From Actinomycetes bacterium (GTDB lineage Bacteria; Actinomycetota; Actinomycetes; Propionibacteriales; Propionibacteriaceae), in NCBI GenBank assembly GCA_030426725.1, contig JAUHXZ010000004.1, positions 1 to 64,000 of the forward strand: a stretch of DNA of 64,000 nt, written 5' to 3'. The stretch's first letter is position 1. Each line of letters starts with the position of its first letter. The notes beneath the pieces were generated by a model. The model was not told the origin of the DNA. It was given only the letters and a program-made list of their open reading frames with translations, and did no database searches. The position numbers and the translations under genes are program-made. Of the stretch, positions 9,499 through 18,644 are shown one piece after another.

Positions 9499-11181
9499 AT
9501 GTCGGAACACAACGGCGAGCGATACACCGTCGGCATCGATTTCGGGACGCTGTCGGGCCGGGCGGTCATCACACGGGTCCACGACGGCGAGATCGTCGGC
9601 GAGGCGGTCCACGCGTACGACCACGGCGTGATGGACCGCGTCCTCGGAGCCGGCGACGGCCGGACGCTGCCGCCCGACTTCGCCCTCCAGGTGCCCGACG
9701 ACTACCGGCAGGTGCTCCGCCACGCGGTACCGGCCGCGATCGAGGCCTCGGGGGTTTCCCCGGAGGCCATCGTCGGCGTGGGGATCGACTTCACGTCCGC
9801 AACCGTCATCGTCTCGGATGACGACGGCACCCCGCTGTGCGAGACGGACCGGTTCCGCGACGAGCCGCACGCCTACGCGAAGCTCTGGAAGCACCACGCC
9901 GCGCAGGAGCAGGCGCACCGCATCGTCGCCCTGGCGGCCGAGCGCGACGAGCCGTGGCTGGCCCGCTACGGCGGCGACCTGTCCTCCGAACTGCTGCTGC
10001 CCAAGGCCCTCGAACTGCTCGAGAAGGCCCCCGAGGTCTACGCGGCCGCAGCCCAGATCGTCAACGCCGTGGACTGGATCACCTGGCAGCTCACCGGCGT
10101 CCTCGGCTACGCCGCCGGCGACTCCGGCTACAAGCGCATGTACCAGGACGGAACGTACCCGTCGCCAAAGTTCCTCGCCGCGCTCAACCCCGGCTTCGCG
10201 ACGGTCTTCACCGAGAAGATGAACGCCCCCGTCCTGCCGCTCGGGGCACCGGTCGGCGGGCTGAACGCCACCGCCGCCGCCTGGACGGGCCTGCGCGAGG
10301 GCACGGCGGTCGCGACCGGCAACATCGACGCCCACGTGCACGCCGCGAGTGTCAACGCGGTCCGGCCCGGGCAGCTCACCGGCATCCTCGGCACCTCCAC
10401 CTGCTGGGTCGTGCCCGCCGCCGAGTACCGCGATGTTCCGGGCATCTTCGGCGCCGTCGACGGCGGCATCGTCGACGGGTCCTGGGGCTATGAAGCCGGC
10501 CAGTCCGCCGTCGGGGACATGTTCGACTGGTTCACCGCGAACTGCGTCCCGCAGCACTACATCGACGACGCGGCCGCGGCCGGCATGCACCTCAACGACT
10601 ACCTCATGTCACTCACGCGCGACCAGGAGGTCGGCGAGAGCGGGCTGGTGGCCCTGGACTGGTTCAACGGCAACCGGTCGATCCTCATCGACTCCGATCT
10701 CACCGGCCTGGTGATCGGCCAGACCCTGCACACCACCGCACCCGAAACGTTTCGTGCGCTGGTGGAGGCCACGGCCTTCGGGGCCAGGATCATCATCGAC
10801 AACTTCGAGGCGCACGGCGTGCCCGTCACCGACGTGACGGCAGCGGGCGGGCTGCTCGCCAGTTCCACGATCATGCAGTTGTACGCCGATGCCCTGAACC
10901 GGCCCCTGGCGGTCGCGGGGGTCGCGCAGGCGGGAGCGCACGGCTCCGCGATCCACGCCGCGGTGGCGGCGGGCGCGTACCCGGATGTGGTGGCCGCGGC
11001 CGCCGCGATGGGGCGCGTCCGGCCGGACGCGTACCGGCCCGACCCCGACCGCGCCGCCCGCTACGACCGGCTCTACGCCGAGTACAGCGAGCTGTACCGG
11101 CTGCTCGGCACGGGGACGGAGGTCATGCACCGGCTGCGCGCCCTGTCGCGGGAGGCGAAGGCGCACAGGTCGGGCGCGTAG
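9499..11181 (+). CDS. araB: Ribulokinase
   Basis: YTVGIDFGTLSGRAVI, GVGIDFTSATV, GILGTSTCWVV, TAAGGLLASSTIMQLYADALNRP (FGGY family). Confidence 0.9.
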   Translation: MSEHNGERYTVGIDFGTLSGRAVITRVHDGEIVGEAVHAYDHGVMDRVLGAGDGRTLPPDFALQVPDDYRQVLRHAVPAAIEASGVSPEAIVGVGIDFTSATVIVSDDDGTPLCETDRFRDEPHAYAKLWKHHAAQEQAHRIVALAAERDEPWLARYGGDLSSELLLPKALELLEKAPEVYAAAAQIVNAVDWITWQLTGVLGYAAGDSGYKRMYQDGTYPSPKFLAALNPGFATVFTEKMNAPVLPLGAPVGGLNATAAAWTGLREGTAVATGNIDAHVHAASVNAVRPGQLTGILGTSTCWVVPAAEYRDVPGIFGAVDGGIVDGSWGYEAGQSAVGDMFDWFTANCVPQHYIDDAAAAGMHLNDYLMSLTRDQEVGESGLVALDWFNGNRSILIDSDLTGLVIGQTLHTTAPETFRALVEATAFGARIIIDNFEAHGVPVTDVTAAGGLLASSTIMQLYADALNRPLAVAGVAQAGAHGSAIHAAVAAGAYPDVVAAAAAMGRVRPDAYRPDPDRAARYDRLYAEYSELYRLLGTGTEVMHRLRALSREAKAHRSGA

Positions 11182-11187
11182 GCCTCG

Positions 11188-12054
11188 TCAGGCCGGGTCG
11201 GACTCGGTCCAGCCGAGCTCGTCCCAGATGTGGGCGGGGATGAGGCGGTCGATCCGGTCCAGCACGAGGGTCGGCGCCAGATGCGGCGGCAGTGCCTCCA
11301 CGTCGGCGGCGGTGGCCTCACCCGTGAGCACGACGGCGGACACCATGTCCGTGTCGAGCGCCATCTTGATGTCGGTCTGGAGCCGGTCCCCGACCATCAC
11401 CGACCGTTCCACCGTCGCGCCGGGCAGCGTCTCCATGACGGTCCGCAGCATGATCGGGTCCGGCTTGCCGAGGCTGCGCCGGCAGGTGGTCCCGGTGCAG
11501 GCCTCGATGGCGGCGGTGATCGCCGCGCAGTCCGGCTCACCCCGTCCGCCGGGGAAGGGGCAGAAGCGGTCCGGGTTGGTCTGGATGAGGAACGCCCGCT
11601 TGTGGAACCAGATGGCGTCGAAGGCGATCTGCAGCTTGCGGTAGTCGAACTGGCGGTCATAGGAGGCGATGACGATGTCGATCTCCTCGGGGTCCTCACT
11701 CATCCGGATCCCCGCGTCGGCCAGGGCGCGCTTGAGGGGTTCCTCAGCGATGGGGAACACAACCGCCTCCGGATGATGGTGCTTCAGCCAGGCGGTGGTG
11801 GTCACCACGGTGTTGGCGATGTCGGCCACGTCCGTCGGCAGCCCCAGTCGGGCCAGCTTCTCCGCGTACTGTTCCGGGTCCTTGGTGGGGTTGTTGGACA
11901 GGAACCGTACCGGGATGTCACGTCGGCGGAGCTCAGCGATCATCCGGGCCGCGCCGGGGAGCAGGTGGTCCCCGAGGTAGATGGTCCCGTCCATGTCGAA
12001 GACGTAGGCGTCGTAGAACTCGGAGGGGGTCTTGATGCCGTCGGGGATCACCAT
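11188..12054 (-). CDS. HAD-IIA family (NagD/AraL-like) phosphatase
   Basis: YDAYVFDMDGTIYLGDHLLPGA, RFLSNNPTK, GKPDPIMLRTVMETL, VMVGDRLQTDIKMALDTDM. Confidence 0.85.
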   Translation of the reverse strand: MVIPDGIKTPSEFYDAYVFDMDGTIYLGDHLLPGAARMIAELRRRDIPVRFLSNNPTKDPEQYAEKLARLGLPTDVADIANTVVTTTAWLKHHHPEAVVFPIAEEPLKRALADAGIRMSEDPEEIDIVIASYDRQFDYRKLQIAFDAIWFHKRAFLIQTNPDRFCPFPGGRGEPDCAAITAAIEACTGTTCRRSLGKPDPIMLRTVMETLPGATVERSVMVGDRLQTDIKMALDTDMVSAVVLTGEATAADVEALPPHLAPTLVLDRIDRLIPAHIWDELGWTESDPA

Positions 12055-12169
12055 CGTCGGTTGCGCACCTCTCAGTTGCCGGAGTCCGGTGAAGTCTAGA
12101 GGTAGGCCCCGGCGCGGCTGAGGATGACGCCCACCGACCAGTGGGTTGCCTGTTCGCGTCGTCGTCGTG

Positions 12170-13048
12170 TCAGGTCATCGACGCCGAGAAGATCTCGGCG
12201 ATCGAGCTGTCCAGCACCGCGTCGAACTCCTCGTCTGTCTGGGTGACCTGCAGGCCCTCCATGAGGGCGCGGGCGAAGCTGGCGACCACGCCGTGCTGAC
12301 GTGCGAGCCGCGCAGTGGCCTCGGCGCGCGAATAGCCGCCCGACAGAGCGAATACCCGCAGCACGCGGGGATGCGCCACGAGGTCCTCGTACAGATCGTC
12401 CTTCTCCGGGAGAGTCAGCTTCAGCATGACGTGCTCCTCCTCGGAGAGTTCGTGCAGCCGCTCGAGCAGTCCGTCGTGGACCTCCTGTTCCGCCGCGGCC
12501 TTCTCCGGCGAGTGGATGTCCACCTCGGGTTCGAGGATCGGCACCAGCCCCTGCGCGATGATGCGCCGGCCCACTTCCACCTGCTGGTCCACGGCGTCCT
12601 CGGCACCCTGGCCGGGCATGGAGATCACCGAGCGCATCTTGGTGCCGAAGATCCCCTTGTGCCTGGCACGGATCAACAGCTCGTCCAGGCCGGGAATCGG
12701 CTTCATCAGCCGCGCCCCGGCATGCTCCTCCTCGAGCCCCTTGTCCACCTTGAGAATCGGCACGACGTGCTTGACCTCCCACAGGTACTCGGGGGTGGGG
12801 CGGCCCTCGACGTCGCGGTCCATCGTGTTGACGAACAGAATCGTCGCGAGGATGCGATCGCCGGTGAAGCTCGGGCTGCGCATGATCCGCGTGCGCATCG
12901 CGTGCACCAGGTCGAACATCTCAGTCTCGTCGGCCCATGACTCGACCCCGTAGCGCTGAAGCGTGCGGGGGGTGCTGCCGCCGCTCTGGTCCAGGGCTGC
13001 GATGAACCCCGGAGCTGTCTTGATCTTGCGCAACTGCTGCTCGTGCAT
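12170..13048 (-). CDS. Class I fructose-bisphosphate aldolase
   Basis: MHEQQLRKIKTAPGFIAALDQSGGSTPRTLQRYGV...GFIAALDQSGG and LALSGGYSR-type active-site regions (RVFALSGGYSR); start 13048 with GAGGGG SD. Confidence 0.85.
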   Translation of the reverse strand: MHEQQLRKIKTAPGFIAALDQSGGSTPRTLQRYGVESWADETEMFDLVHAMRTRIMRSPSFTGDRILATILFVNTMDRDVEGRPTPEYLWEVKHVVPILKVDKGLEEEHAGARLMKPIPGLDELLIRARHKGIFGTKMRSVISMPGQGAEDAVDQQVEVGRRIIAQGLVPILEPEVDIHSPEKAAAEQEVHDGLLERLHELSEEEHVMLKLTLPEKDDLYEDLVAHPRVLRVFALSGGYSRAEATARLARQHGVVASFARALMEGLQVTQTDEEFDAVLDSSIAEIFSASMT

Positions 13049-13239
13049 GGTCCCCTCCTCGTGACGGACGTACTGCCGGAGGGGCGTGGACGGCCGGGCA
13101 CCATCGCCCGCTCCTTGGCTCCATTCTTCCATTCGACGACCTGCCGTGCGCGCGATCCGGGACGGTCGCGGTCATCATCCCCACCGTCCGGGACCGGGCG
13201 CGGTACTGTGATGAGACCGACGAGAACGAAGGGCACACC

Positions 13240-13623
13240 ATGGGTTTCCTCGACCGGCTCCTGCGCCGCGACGACGACGGCGACGTGGTCCTGTCGCCCT
13301 TCTCCCCCGATCAGGTCCGGCCGCAGCTCAGCGGGCTCATCGAGGCGCTGACCGCCCTCATCGACGCCTTGGAGACCCCGGACTCCCCAATGTCCAACCC
13401 TGGCTGGCGCGGCCGCCTCCGCGACCTGCACTCCTCCAGGGGAGACCTTCGAATGCTCGCCCGCAAGAACTTCACCCGCGACGATCTGTTCGAAGTGCTG
13501 ACCTGCGTGCGGCCCGTCTACCGCGGCACGCCGCCGAAGGAGTTCGTCCGGCTCTCCCACCTCAACGACGAGGTCATCGCGGCCATCGAGGACGTCCACT
13601 CCGCGGCCTCACTGGGCTCATAG
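13240..13623 (+). CDS. Conserved hypothetical protein (127 aa)
   Basis: Intact ORF with actinobacterial codon bias between FBA and the large 1124-aa gene; no recognised family. Confidence 0.6.
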   Translation: MGFLDRLLRRDDDGDVVLSPFSPDQVRPQLSGLIEALTALIDALETPDSPMSNPGWRGRLRDLHSSRGDLRMLARKNFTRDDLFEVLTCVRPVYRGTPPKEFVRLSHLNDEVIAAIEDVHSAASLGS

Positions 13624-13710
13624 TAGGGCCGCGCATCCTAACCATGCCCCGTAGGTCACCTGGCGGGACCCCCTGAATTCCCTGACCCCGGCCCCGGGCC
13701 ATAGTGGAGC

Positions 13711-16700
13711 ATGGCGACTTTCGCGGATACAGCAGCTATCAACCTCCGGCTCGGCCTGCTCGGCCTTCCCCTGCCGAGTGAAGGTGCGGCGGGGAGGGCC
13801 GTCGACCTGGTCCGGCCCGTCCTCGCGCGGCAGCGCGAGCTGAACCGGCGCCTCGCGCACCGTCTCCCCGCCGTGGACGCGCGGGTCCAGAGCTTCCTCG
13901 ACTCCTACCTCGACGGCACGGGCACCCACCCCAGCGTGCCCCGGCAGACCCTCGTCCTCGACCAGCCCGGGCTCGCCCGCCAGATGTCGCTCCCTGTCGA
14001 CGGCGACTCCTTCGCCTCCGATATGGTGACCAGCTACCGCCTCGCCAACGGGATCCTGCACAACCCCGCGAACGACCGCCGCACCACCAAGGGCGTCTTC
14101 CACATCGCCGAGGGCGGGCTGCCGATCCAGGACGACAAGCTCGCGGTCCCGCGCGACGTATTCGGGCGCCTCCTCGAGCACGCCTTCCAGCCCCCGGCCG
14201 ACTCGATGGTGCTGCCGTACACGTCGAACCAGCCCGACCGCCCCACCTGCTGGGCCTCGGTGCTGCTGCGACCTGTGGTCGTCCCCGAGGTCCCGGGCTT
14301 CACCGAGGAACGCCGCATGGAGACCCGGTTCTTCGCCCCGGCCAGCCTGATGTCCAATCTCGACTTCGTCGAAGGCATCTTCGGCAACGGCGGTGACCCC
14401 TACCTGCCGGAGAACGACTCCTCGCTGGATCCCGAGCACTGGACCGGGCACACCGGCTTCGTCGTTCTCGCTCCCCACCTCACGCGCCTCACCAAGAAGG
14501 AACTGGGCCTGCCGCACTTCGACGATGCCACGGAGCGGCAGCGCCGCGACGGCATGTGCTGGACCGACGAGGGCGAGCTGTACAACAACGGCAGCGCCTT
14601 CAAGGCCTGCGCCCGCGACGAGCGCGGCGTCATCGTCACCGTCGTCGCCGACAACTACTTCGGTTACTGCAAGAAGGAGGTCAAGGCGCAGATCAGCTAC
14701 TCGGCGAACCTGCTCGGCCTGGTCGAGGAGGAGCACGCCGGCGGCGCCATCACCTTCCCTCGCTACAACCTCGGCCAGACCTACACCCCGGTCACCGACG
14801 AGAACACCCCCACCCTGGACGACGTCATCGCGCGCGACCCCGATGCCTACATCCGCAGGCCGGAGGGCTACGCGGTCTACGCCGAGCAGCCTCACATCGT
14901 CCTTGTCCCCCGCGGGGCCACATACTCCCTGCGCGACAGCTCCGTCACCTGGACCGTCGACGGCCAGGAGACCAGCATCGGCCTGCGCCCCGACACGTAC
15001 TACGTCAGCCCCGACGGCTACGTCGTCGAGCTCGCCCACATCGAGGCGGACGGCCCCCAGTGGACCCTGCTGGGCACCGCCCCCGGGGCTACGTCGTGCC
15101 ACAAGCCCGCCACGGTCTCCGGGGGCGGCAAGTCGGAGATCTCGAAGTCCATCACGGACGCGTTCGTGTTCGGCAACGCCTACACCGCCGACTTCGTCGA
15201 GGACATGGCCGCCGTCGGCGAGATCATCGACCGAGACTTCTCCACCCGGTTCAAGGATCCGGCGGCCGTCGACCACCGCTCGCTGCTGTCGGATGCCCGC
15301 TCGGTTGGCAGCGTCATCAAGCTGCTCACCCCCAGCCGGGACTACACCGACGAGTACAACGAGTGGGTCGAGTCGATCCCCCACCACATCAAGGAACTCG
15401 TCTTCGTGGTCAAGCGCTTCTACCGCCCCGAGTGGGGATCGGACTGGGCGTCGCACTTCTCCGTCGGCCGCATCAACGGCCGCGCCGGCCACGCCCTTCG
15501 GCTCGACGGGGACAAGATCACCGTCAACATGCTGCGGGTCGGCTTCGCGCCCGACGGATCGTGGCGGCTGTTCGGCCTGCGTCACGACTACCACCCGGCC
15601 GCGAAGGTCCAGACCGAGGACGACATCACGGCCAGCATCGTCGCCCCCGGCAGGGTGAGCGGCGACGGGCTGTCGCGCAAGTACGTCACCAACTGCGAGC
15701 AGCTCTTGTTCCAGCGCCCGGACGACGCGATCCACCGCGGCTACGACAAGCAGGCGGAGCTGGACATCGCCGGCGGAGCCTTCCTCAGCAACTTCGCGCC
15801 CCTCACGAAGGCCGACGCCCGCAACCTCGTCAACGACGCCATCGCGTTCTCGCAGTTCTCCAAGCCGATCCGGAAGCTGGTCCGCAAGGTGGCCAAGGGC
15901 GCCTTCGACGACGCCGAGTACTTCGTCTCGTCCGCGCACCCCCGGATCGTGAACGGGGCGCGGTCGAAGAACCCGCGCTACCTGCAGGTGAGGCCGGACA
16001 TCTCGCGCCCCCGCGAGACCACCCTGGCCGAGCTGGTGTCTCGCATCCACCGCGGTCTGCCCCTGTCGGCTCCACTCCGCCTGCCCGTCGACGTGGTGGC
16101 GGCCGGACGTCGCAACAACGCCGCCGAGGACGGCGTTCCGCCCCTGTGCTCGTACGCGCCGCTGCACTACATGGAGCTGCCCGAGCTGTTCATGGAGTTC
16201 ATCTCGTCAATGACCGGCAAGTCCCCGTCCACGACGGGCGCCGGCTCCGAGGGCGCGATGACCAAGGGCCCGTTCAACGCCCTCCCCTCCATCGTCGACC
16301 TCAACGCGGCCTTCCTGTCGTTCTCACTGACCGGATACGACGGCTGGCTCTCCAGCGCCGGCGTCATCGGCCCGAACGTCCGGGTCGACCACGACATCTC
16401 CCTCCTCGTCCCCGAGGTCTTCTCCCGGATGACGGGCGACGAGCGCTCGGCCCGGAACCTCATCGCGGAAGGAGCACTGGAGCCCGTGCCGGACTTCGAG
16501 CACGAGGGCCGCACGATCGAGGCCAGCCGGTTGGGCTACCGCATGACGGTGAAGTTCCAGACGAAGTACTTCGGCCGGATCTTCATGCACCCGCACGTGG
16601 TGTTCTCGGAGAACATGCTTCGCCCCGAGAACCAGGACGTCGACGCCTACGTGGCCTCGATCGACACGATCGTGACGACGCACCAGCGGGTGGCCCAGTC

Positions 16701-17085
16701 CTACATCGACGACGGGACCATCGCATTGGCGGTGCCGCCGCTCAAGGCCCTGCTCGAGATCATGGCTACCGGGGCCTCCGACGGCATGACGCTGCGCGAT
16801 CCGCGCTTCCGTAGGCTGTTCGACCGCGACGAGGTGCTCGCCTCGGACTGGTACCGCGAACGTCTGGCCGCCCAGCAGGAGTCCGACACGCAGCACCGCT
16901 GCACCTCGCTGTCGGCGATGCGCCGCTTCGTGGAGGAACCGACGAACGCGGCCGCCGCGGAGCGCCTGGGCATGGCCAACCGCATCGACGCCATGGAGAG
17001 GCGGCTCGCCGAGGGCCTCGAGGAAGATGCGATCGAGCGCCTCAGCGGCACGCTCGGCCGCCAGGTCAGCTGGAAGCTGGGCTGA
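13711..17085 (+). CDS. Probable PPi-dependent phosphoenolpyruvate carboxykinase (PEP carboxytransphosphorylase, EC 4.1.1.38)
   Basis: 1124 aa; ATSCHKPATVSGGGKSEISKSI (kinase-like motif), TGYDGWLSSAGVIGPNVRVDHDISLLVPE; size and motifs agree with remembered Propionibacterium/Entamoeba PPi-PEPCK. Confidence 0.7.
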   Translation: MATFADTAAINLRLGLLGLPLPSEGAAGRAVDLVRPVLARQRELNRRLAHRLPAVDARVQSFLDSYLDGTGTHPSVPRQTLVLDQPGLARQMSLPVDGDSFASDMVTSYRLANGILHNPANDRRTTKGVFHIAEGGLPIQDDKLAVPRDVFGRLLEHAFQPPADSMVLPYTSNQPDRPTCWASVLLRPVVVPEVPGFTEERRMETRFFAPASLMSNLDFVEGIFGNGGDPYLPENDSSLDPEHWTGHTGFVVLAPHLTRLTKKELGLPHFDDATERQRRDGMCWTDEGELYNNGSAFKACARDERGVIVTVVADNYFGYCKKEVKAQISYSANLLGLVEEEHAGGAITFPRYNLGQTYTPVTDENTPTLDDVIARDPDAYIRRPEGYAVYAEQPHIVLVPRGATYSLRDSSVTWTVDGQETSIGLRPDTYYVSPDGYVVELAHIEADGPQWTLLGTAPGATSCHKPATVSGGGKSEISKSITDAFVFGNAYTADFVEDMAAVGEIIDRDFSTRFKDPAAVDHRSLLSDARSVGSVIKLLTPSRDYTDEYNEWVESIPHHIKELVFVVKRFYRPEWGSDWASHFSVGRINGRAGHALRLDGDKITVNMLRVGFAPDGSWRLFGLRHDYHPAAKVQTEDDITASIVAPGRVSGDGLSRKYVTNCEQLLFQRPDDAIHRGYDKQAELDIAGGAFLSNFAPLTKADARNLVNDAIAFSQFSKPIRKLVRKVAKGAFDDAEYFVSSAHPRIVNGARSKNPRYLQVRPDISRPRETTLAELVSRIHRGLPLSAPLRLPVDVVAAGRRNNAAEDGVPPLCSYAPLHYMELPELFMEFISSMTGKSPSTTGAGSEGAMTKGPFNALPSIVDLNAAFLSFSLTGYDGWLSSAGVIGPNVRVDHDISLLVPEVFSRMTGDERSARNLIAEGALEPVPDFEHEGRTIEASRLGYRMTVKFQTKYFGRIFMHPHVVFSENMLRPENQDVDAYVASIDTIVTTHQRVAQSYIDDGTIALAVPPLKALLEIMATGASDGMTLRDPRFRRLFDRDEVLASDWYRERLAAQQESDTQHRCTSLSAMRRFVEEPTNAAAAERLGMANRIDAMERRLAEGLEEDAIERLSGTLGRQVSWKLG

Positions 17086-17731
17086 TCCCGGCCAGTAGCT
17101 CGTGGGTCAGGTCGTCGAGGGTCCCGATGACCTCGGTCCTTGCCAGGAGATCGGCCGCGGGCGGATGGAAATGGGGCGGCACCGCCACCACCGTCATGCC
17201 CGCGGCCAACGCCGACAGCAGCCCGTTGGTGGAGTCCTCCACCGCGACGGCGCGCCGCGGGTCCACGCCGAGCAGCTCACAAGCGCGAAGGTAGCCGTCG
17301 GGCGCGGGCTTGCCCCGCTCGACCTCCTCTGTGGACACCGTGGCGGAGAGCACACCGTCGAGACCCATGACGCTGACGGCCGTGTCGATGAGCAGCCTCG
17401 GCGAGGAGCTGGCGATCGCCACCGGGTGGCGCTCGGCCATGCGCAGGACCGCCTCGACCGCCCCGGGCAGCAGCTCGATCCCCTGCCGGTAGTGCTCGGC
17501 CATGGCCTCGACCGTCATGCGGGCCGCCTCGGGCGGGGTGACCGGCAGCCCCACGGCCTCGACGAGATGAGTGCTCCACTCCTGGGTGCTCATGCCCATC
17601 ATCGCCTGCGTCGACCCCTCCGGCCACGGCAGGCCCGCGTCCGAGGCGAGGCCCCGCCGGACGACGTCCCACGTGGCCTCCGTGTCGGTCAGGGTTCCGT
17701 CAAGGTCGAACACGACGGCGGCAGGCTGCAT
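17066..17731 (-). CDS. HAD family beta-phosphoglucomutase-like hydrolase
   Basis: AVVFDLDGTLTDTEATWD, IASSSPRLLIDTAV, GKPAPDGYLRACELLGVDPRRAVAVEDSTNGLLSALAAGM; start reset to 17731. Confidence 0.85.
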   Translation of the reverse strand: MQPAAVVFDLDGTLTDTEATWDVVRRGLASDAGLPWPEGSTQAMMGMSTQEWSTHLVEAVGLPVTPPEAARMTVEAMAEHYRQGIELLPGAVEAVLRMAERHPVAIASSSPRLLIDTAVSVMGLDGVLSATVSTEEVERGKPAPDGYLRACELLGVDPRRAVAVEDSTNGLLSALAAGMTVVAVPPHFHPPAADLLARTEVIGTLDDLTHELLAGISPASS

Positions 17732-17788
17732 GGAGCTCACTCCTTCGGGGTAGGTGCCCCTCCACCCTAGTGGGGGTGTAGTGTGACG

Positions 17789-17943
17789 CCGTCGGCCAGT
17801 TGAATCCGGTGTGATCCCGGAACTGTCGCGCAACCGTGATCCCGACAAGGGGAGTCGGACCGCTGGTCGACGACCAGGTTGTATTCTTCCGTCGCGACCA
17901 GCGGAACCGCCCTTGGCCGACGGACCTAGCGATATAGAGGTCC
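17789..17943 (+). promoter_or_regulatory. Cobalamin (B12) riboswitch with translational expression platform
   Basis: Core AATCCGGTGTGATCCCGGAACTGTCGCGCAACCGTGATCCC; P1 GTCGGCCAG (17791-17799) / CTGGTCGAC (17863-17871); SD-sequestering hairpin GGACCT (17922-17927) / AGGTCC (17938-17943) just before ATG 17946. Confidence 0.8.
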
Positions 17944-17945
17944 AG

Positions 17946-18644
17946 ATGTCCCTCCCCCTCAAGCGCTTCACGGCGCTCCCCGCCGCTGCCCTCGTCGCCG
18001 TCGGCATGTCCGCGCTCGCCGCGCCGACCGCCTCGGCCGAAGGCACCGCACTCGAGTGCACCGACGCCGGCAACGTGTGGATCCACATCGAGCACGGCGA
18101 TGTGGTCACCGGAGACTGCGCCACCGAGTTCGCCACCGTCAGCGAGGCCATGGTCAACACCGGCCTCGCGGCCGACCAGGGGTCGTTCTACACCGTCGTC
18201 GACGGTGTCACCAGCGAGGACCCGCAGTGGTGGAGCCTGTGGACCGCCCCCGTCGAGGACGGCGCCCTCGGCGAGTGGTCGTTCGCCCAGGTGGGTGCCG
18301 GGGAACTGGAGCCCGAGCCCGGCTCGGTCGTCGGCTGGCGTCTCCTCGAGGACTGGAACGAGCCCGAGGAAGCCCCCCAGGAGGACCCGTTCGCCGGCTC
18401 CGGCGAGTCCATGGCCTCCCCCTCCGCCGAGGCGTCAGAGTCGGAGGCCTCGCCTTCCGCGACGGCCGAGGCCGCGGAGTCCTCCGCCACCGCTGAGCCC
18501 GTCGCAGCGGTCAACACGGCCGCCGAGACCGACGACGAGGCCGAGGAGTCCGGTGTCCCCGTCGGCACCATCGTCGGTATCGCGGCCGTGGTCGCCATCG
18601 GCGCGATCGGCGGCATCATCTGGTGGCGGCGCCGCGGTCAGTGA
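17946..18644 (+). CDS. Secreted, C-terminally membrane-anchored protein (transcobalamin-C-domain/DUF4430-like) of B12 ECF cluster
   Basis: Signal peptide ...AALVAVGMSALAAPTASA; WWSLWTAP...GEWSFAQVGAGELEPEPGSVVGWRL; Ser/Ala/Glu-rich linker; C-terminal TM VGTIVGIAAVVAIGAIGGIIWWRRRGQ. Confidence 0.7.
   Translation: MSLPLKRFTALPAAALVAVGMSALAAPTASAEGTALECTDAGNVWIHIEHGDVVTGDCATEFATVSEAMVNTGLAADQGSFYTVVDGVTSEDPQWWSLWTAPVEDGALGEWSFAQVGAGELEPEPGSVVGWRLLEDWNEPEEAPQEDPFAGSGESMASPSAEASESEASPSATAEAAESSATAEPVAAVNTAAETDDEAEESGVPVGTIVGIAAVVAIGAIGGIIWWRRRGQ

Noticed and set aside
13618-16167. 849-aa antisense ORF opposite the putative PPi-PEPCK gene
   Set aside because: Low-complexity R/G/V/D-rich translation with no motifs; typical high-GC antisense artefact opposite a clearly coding frame.
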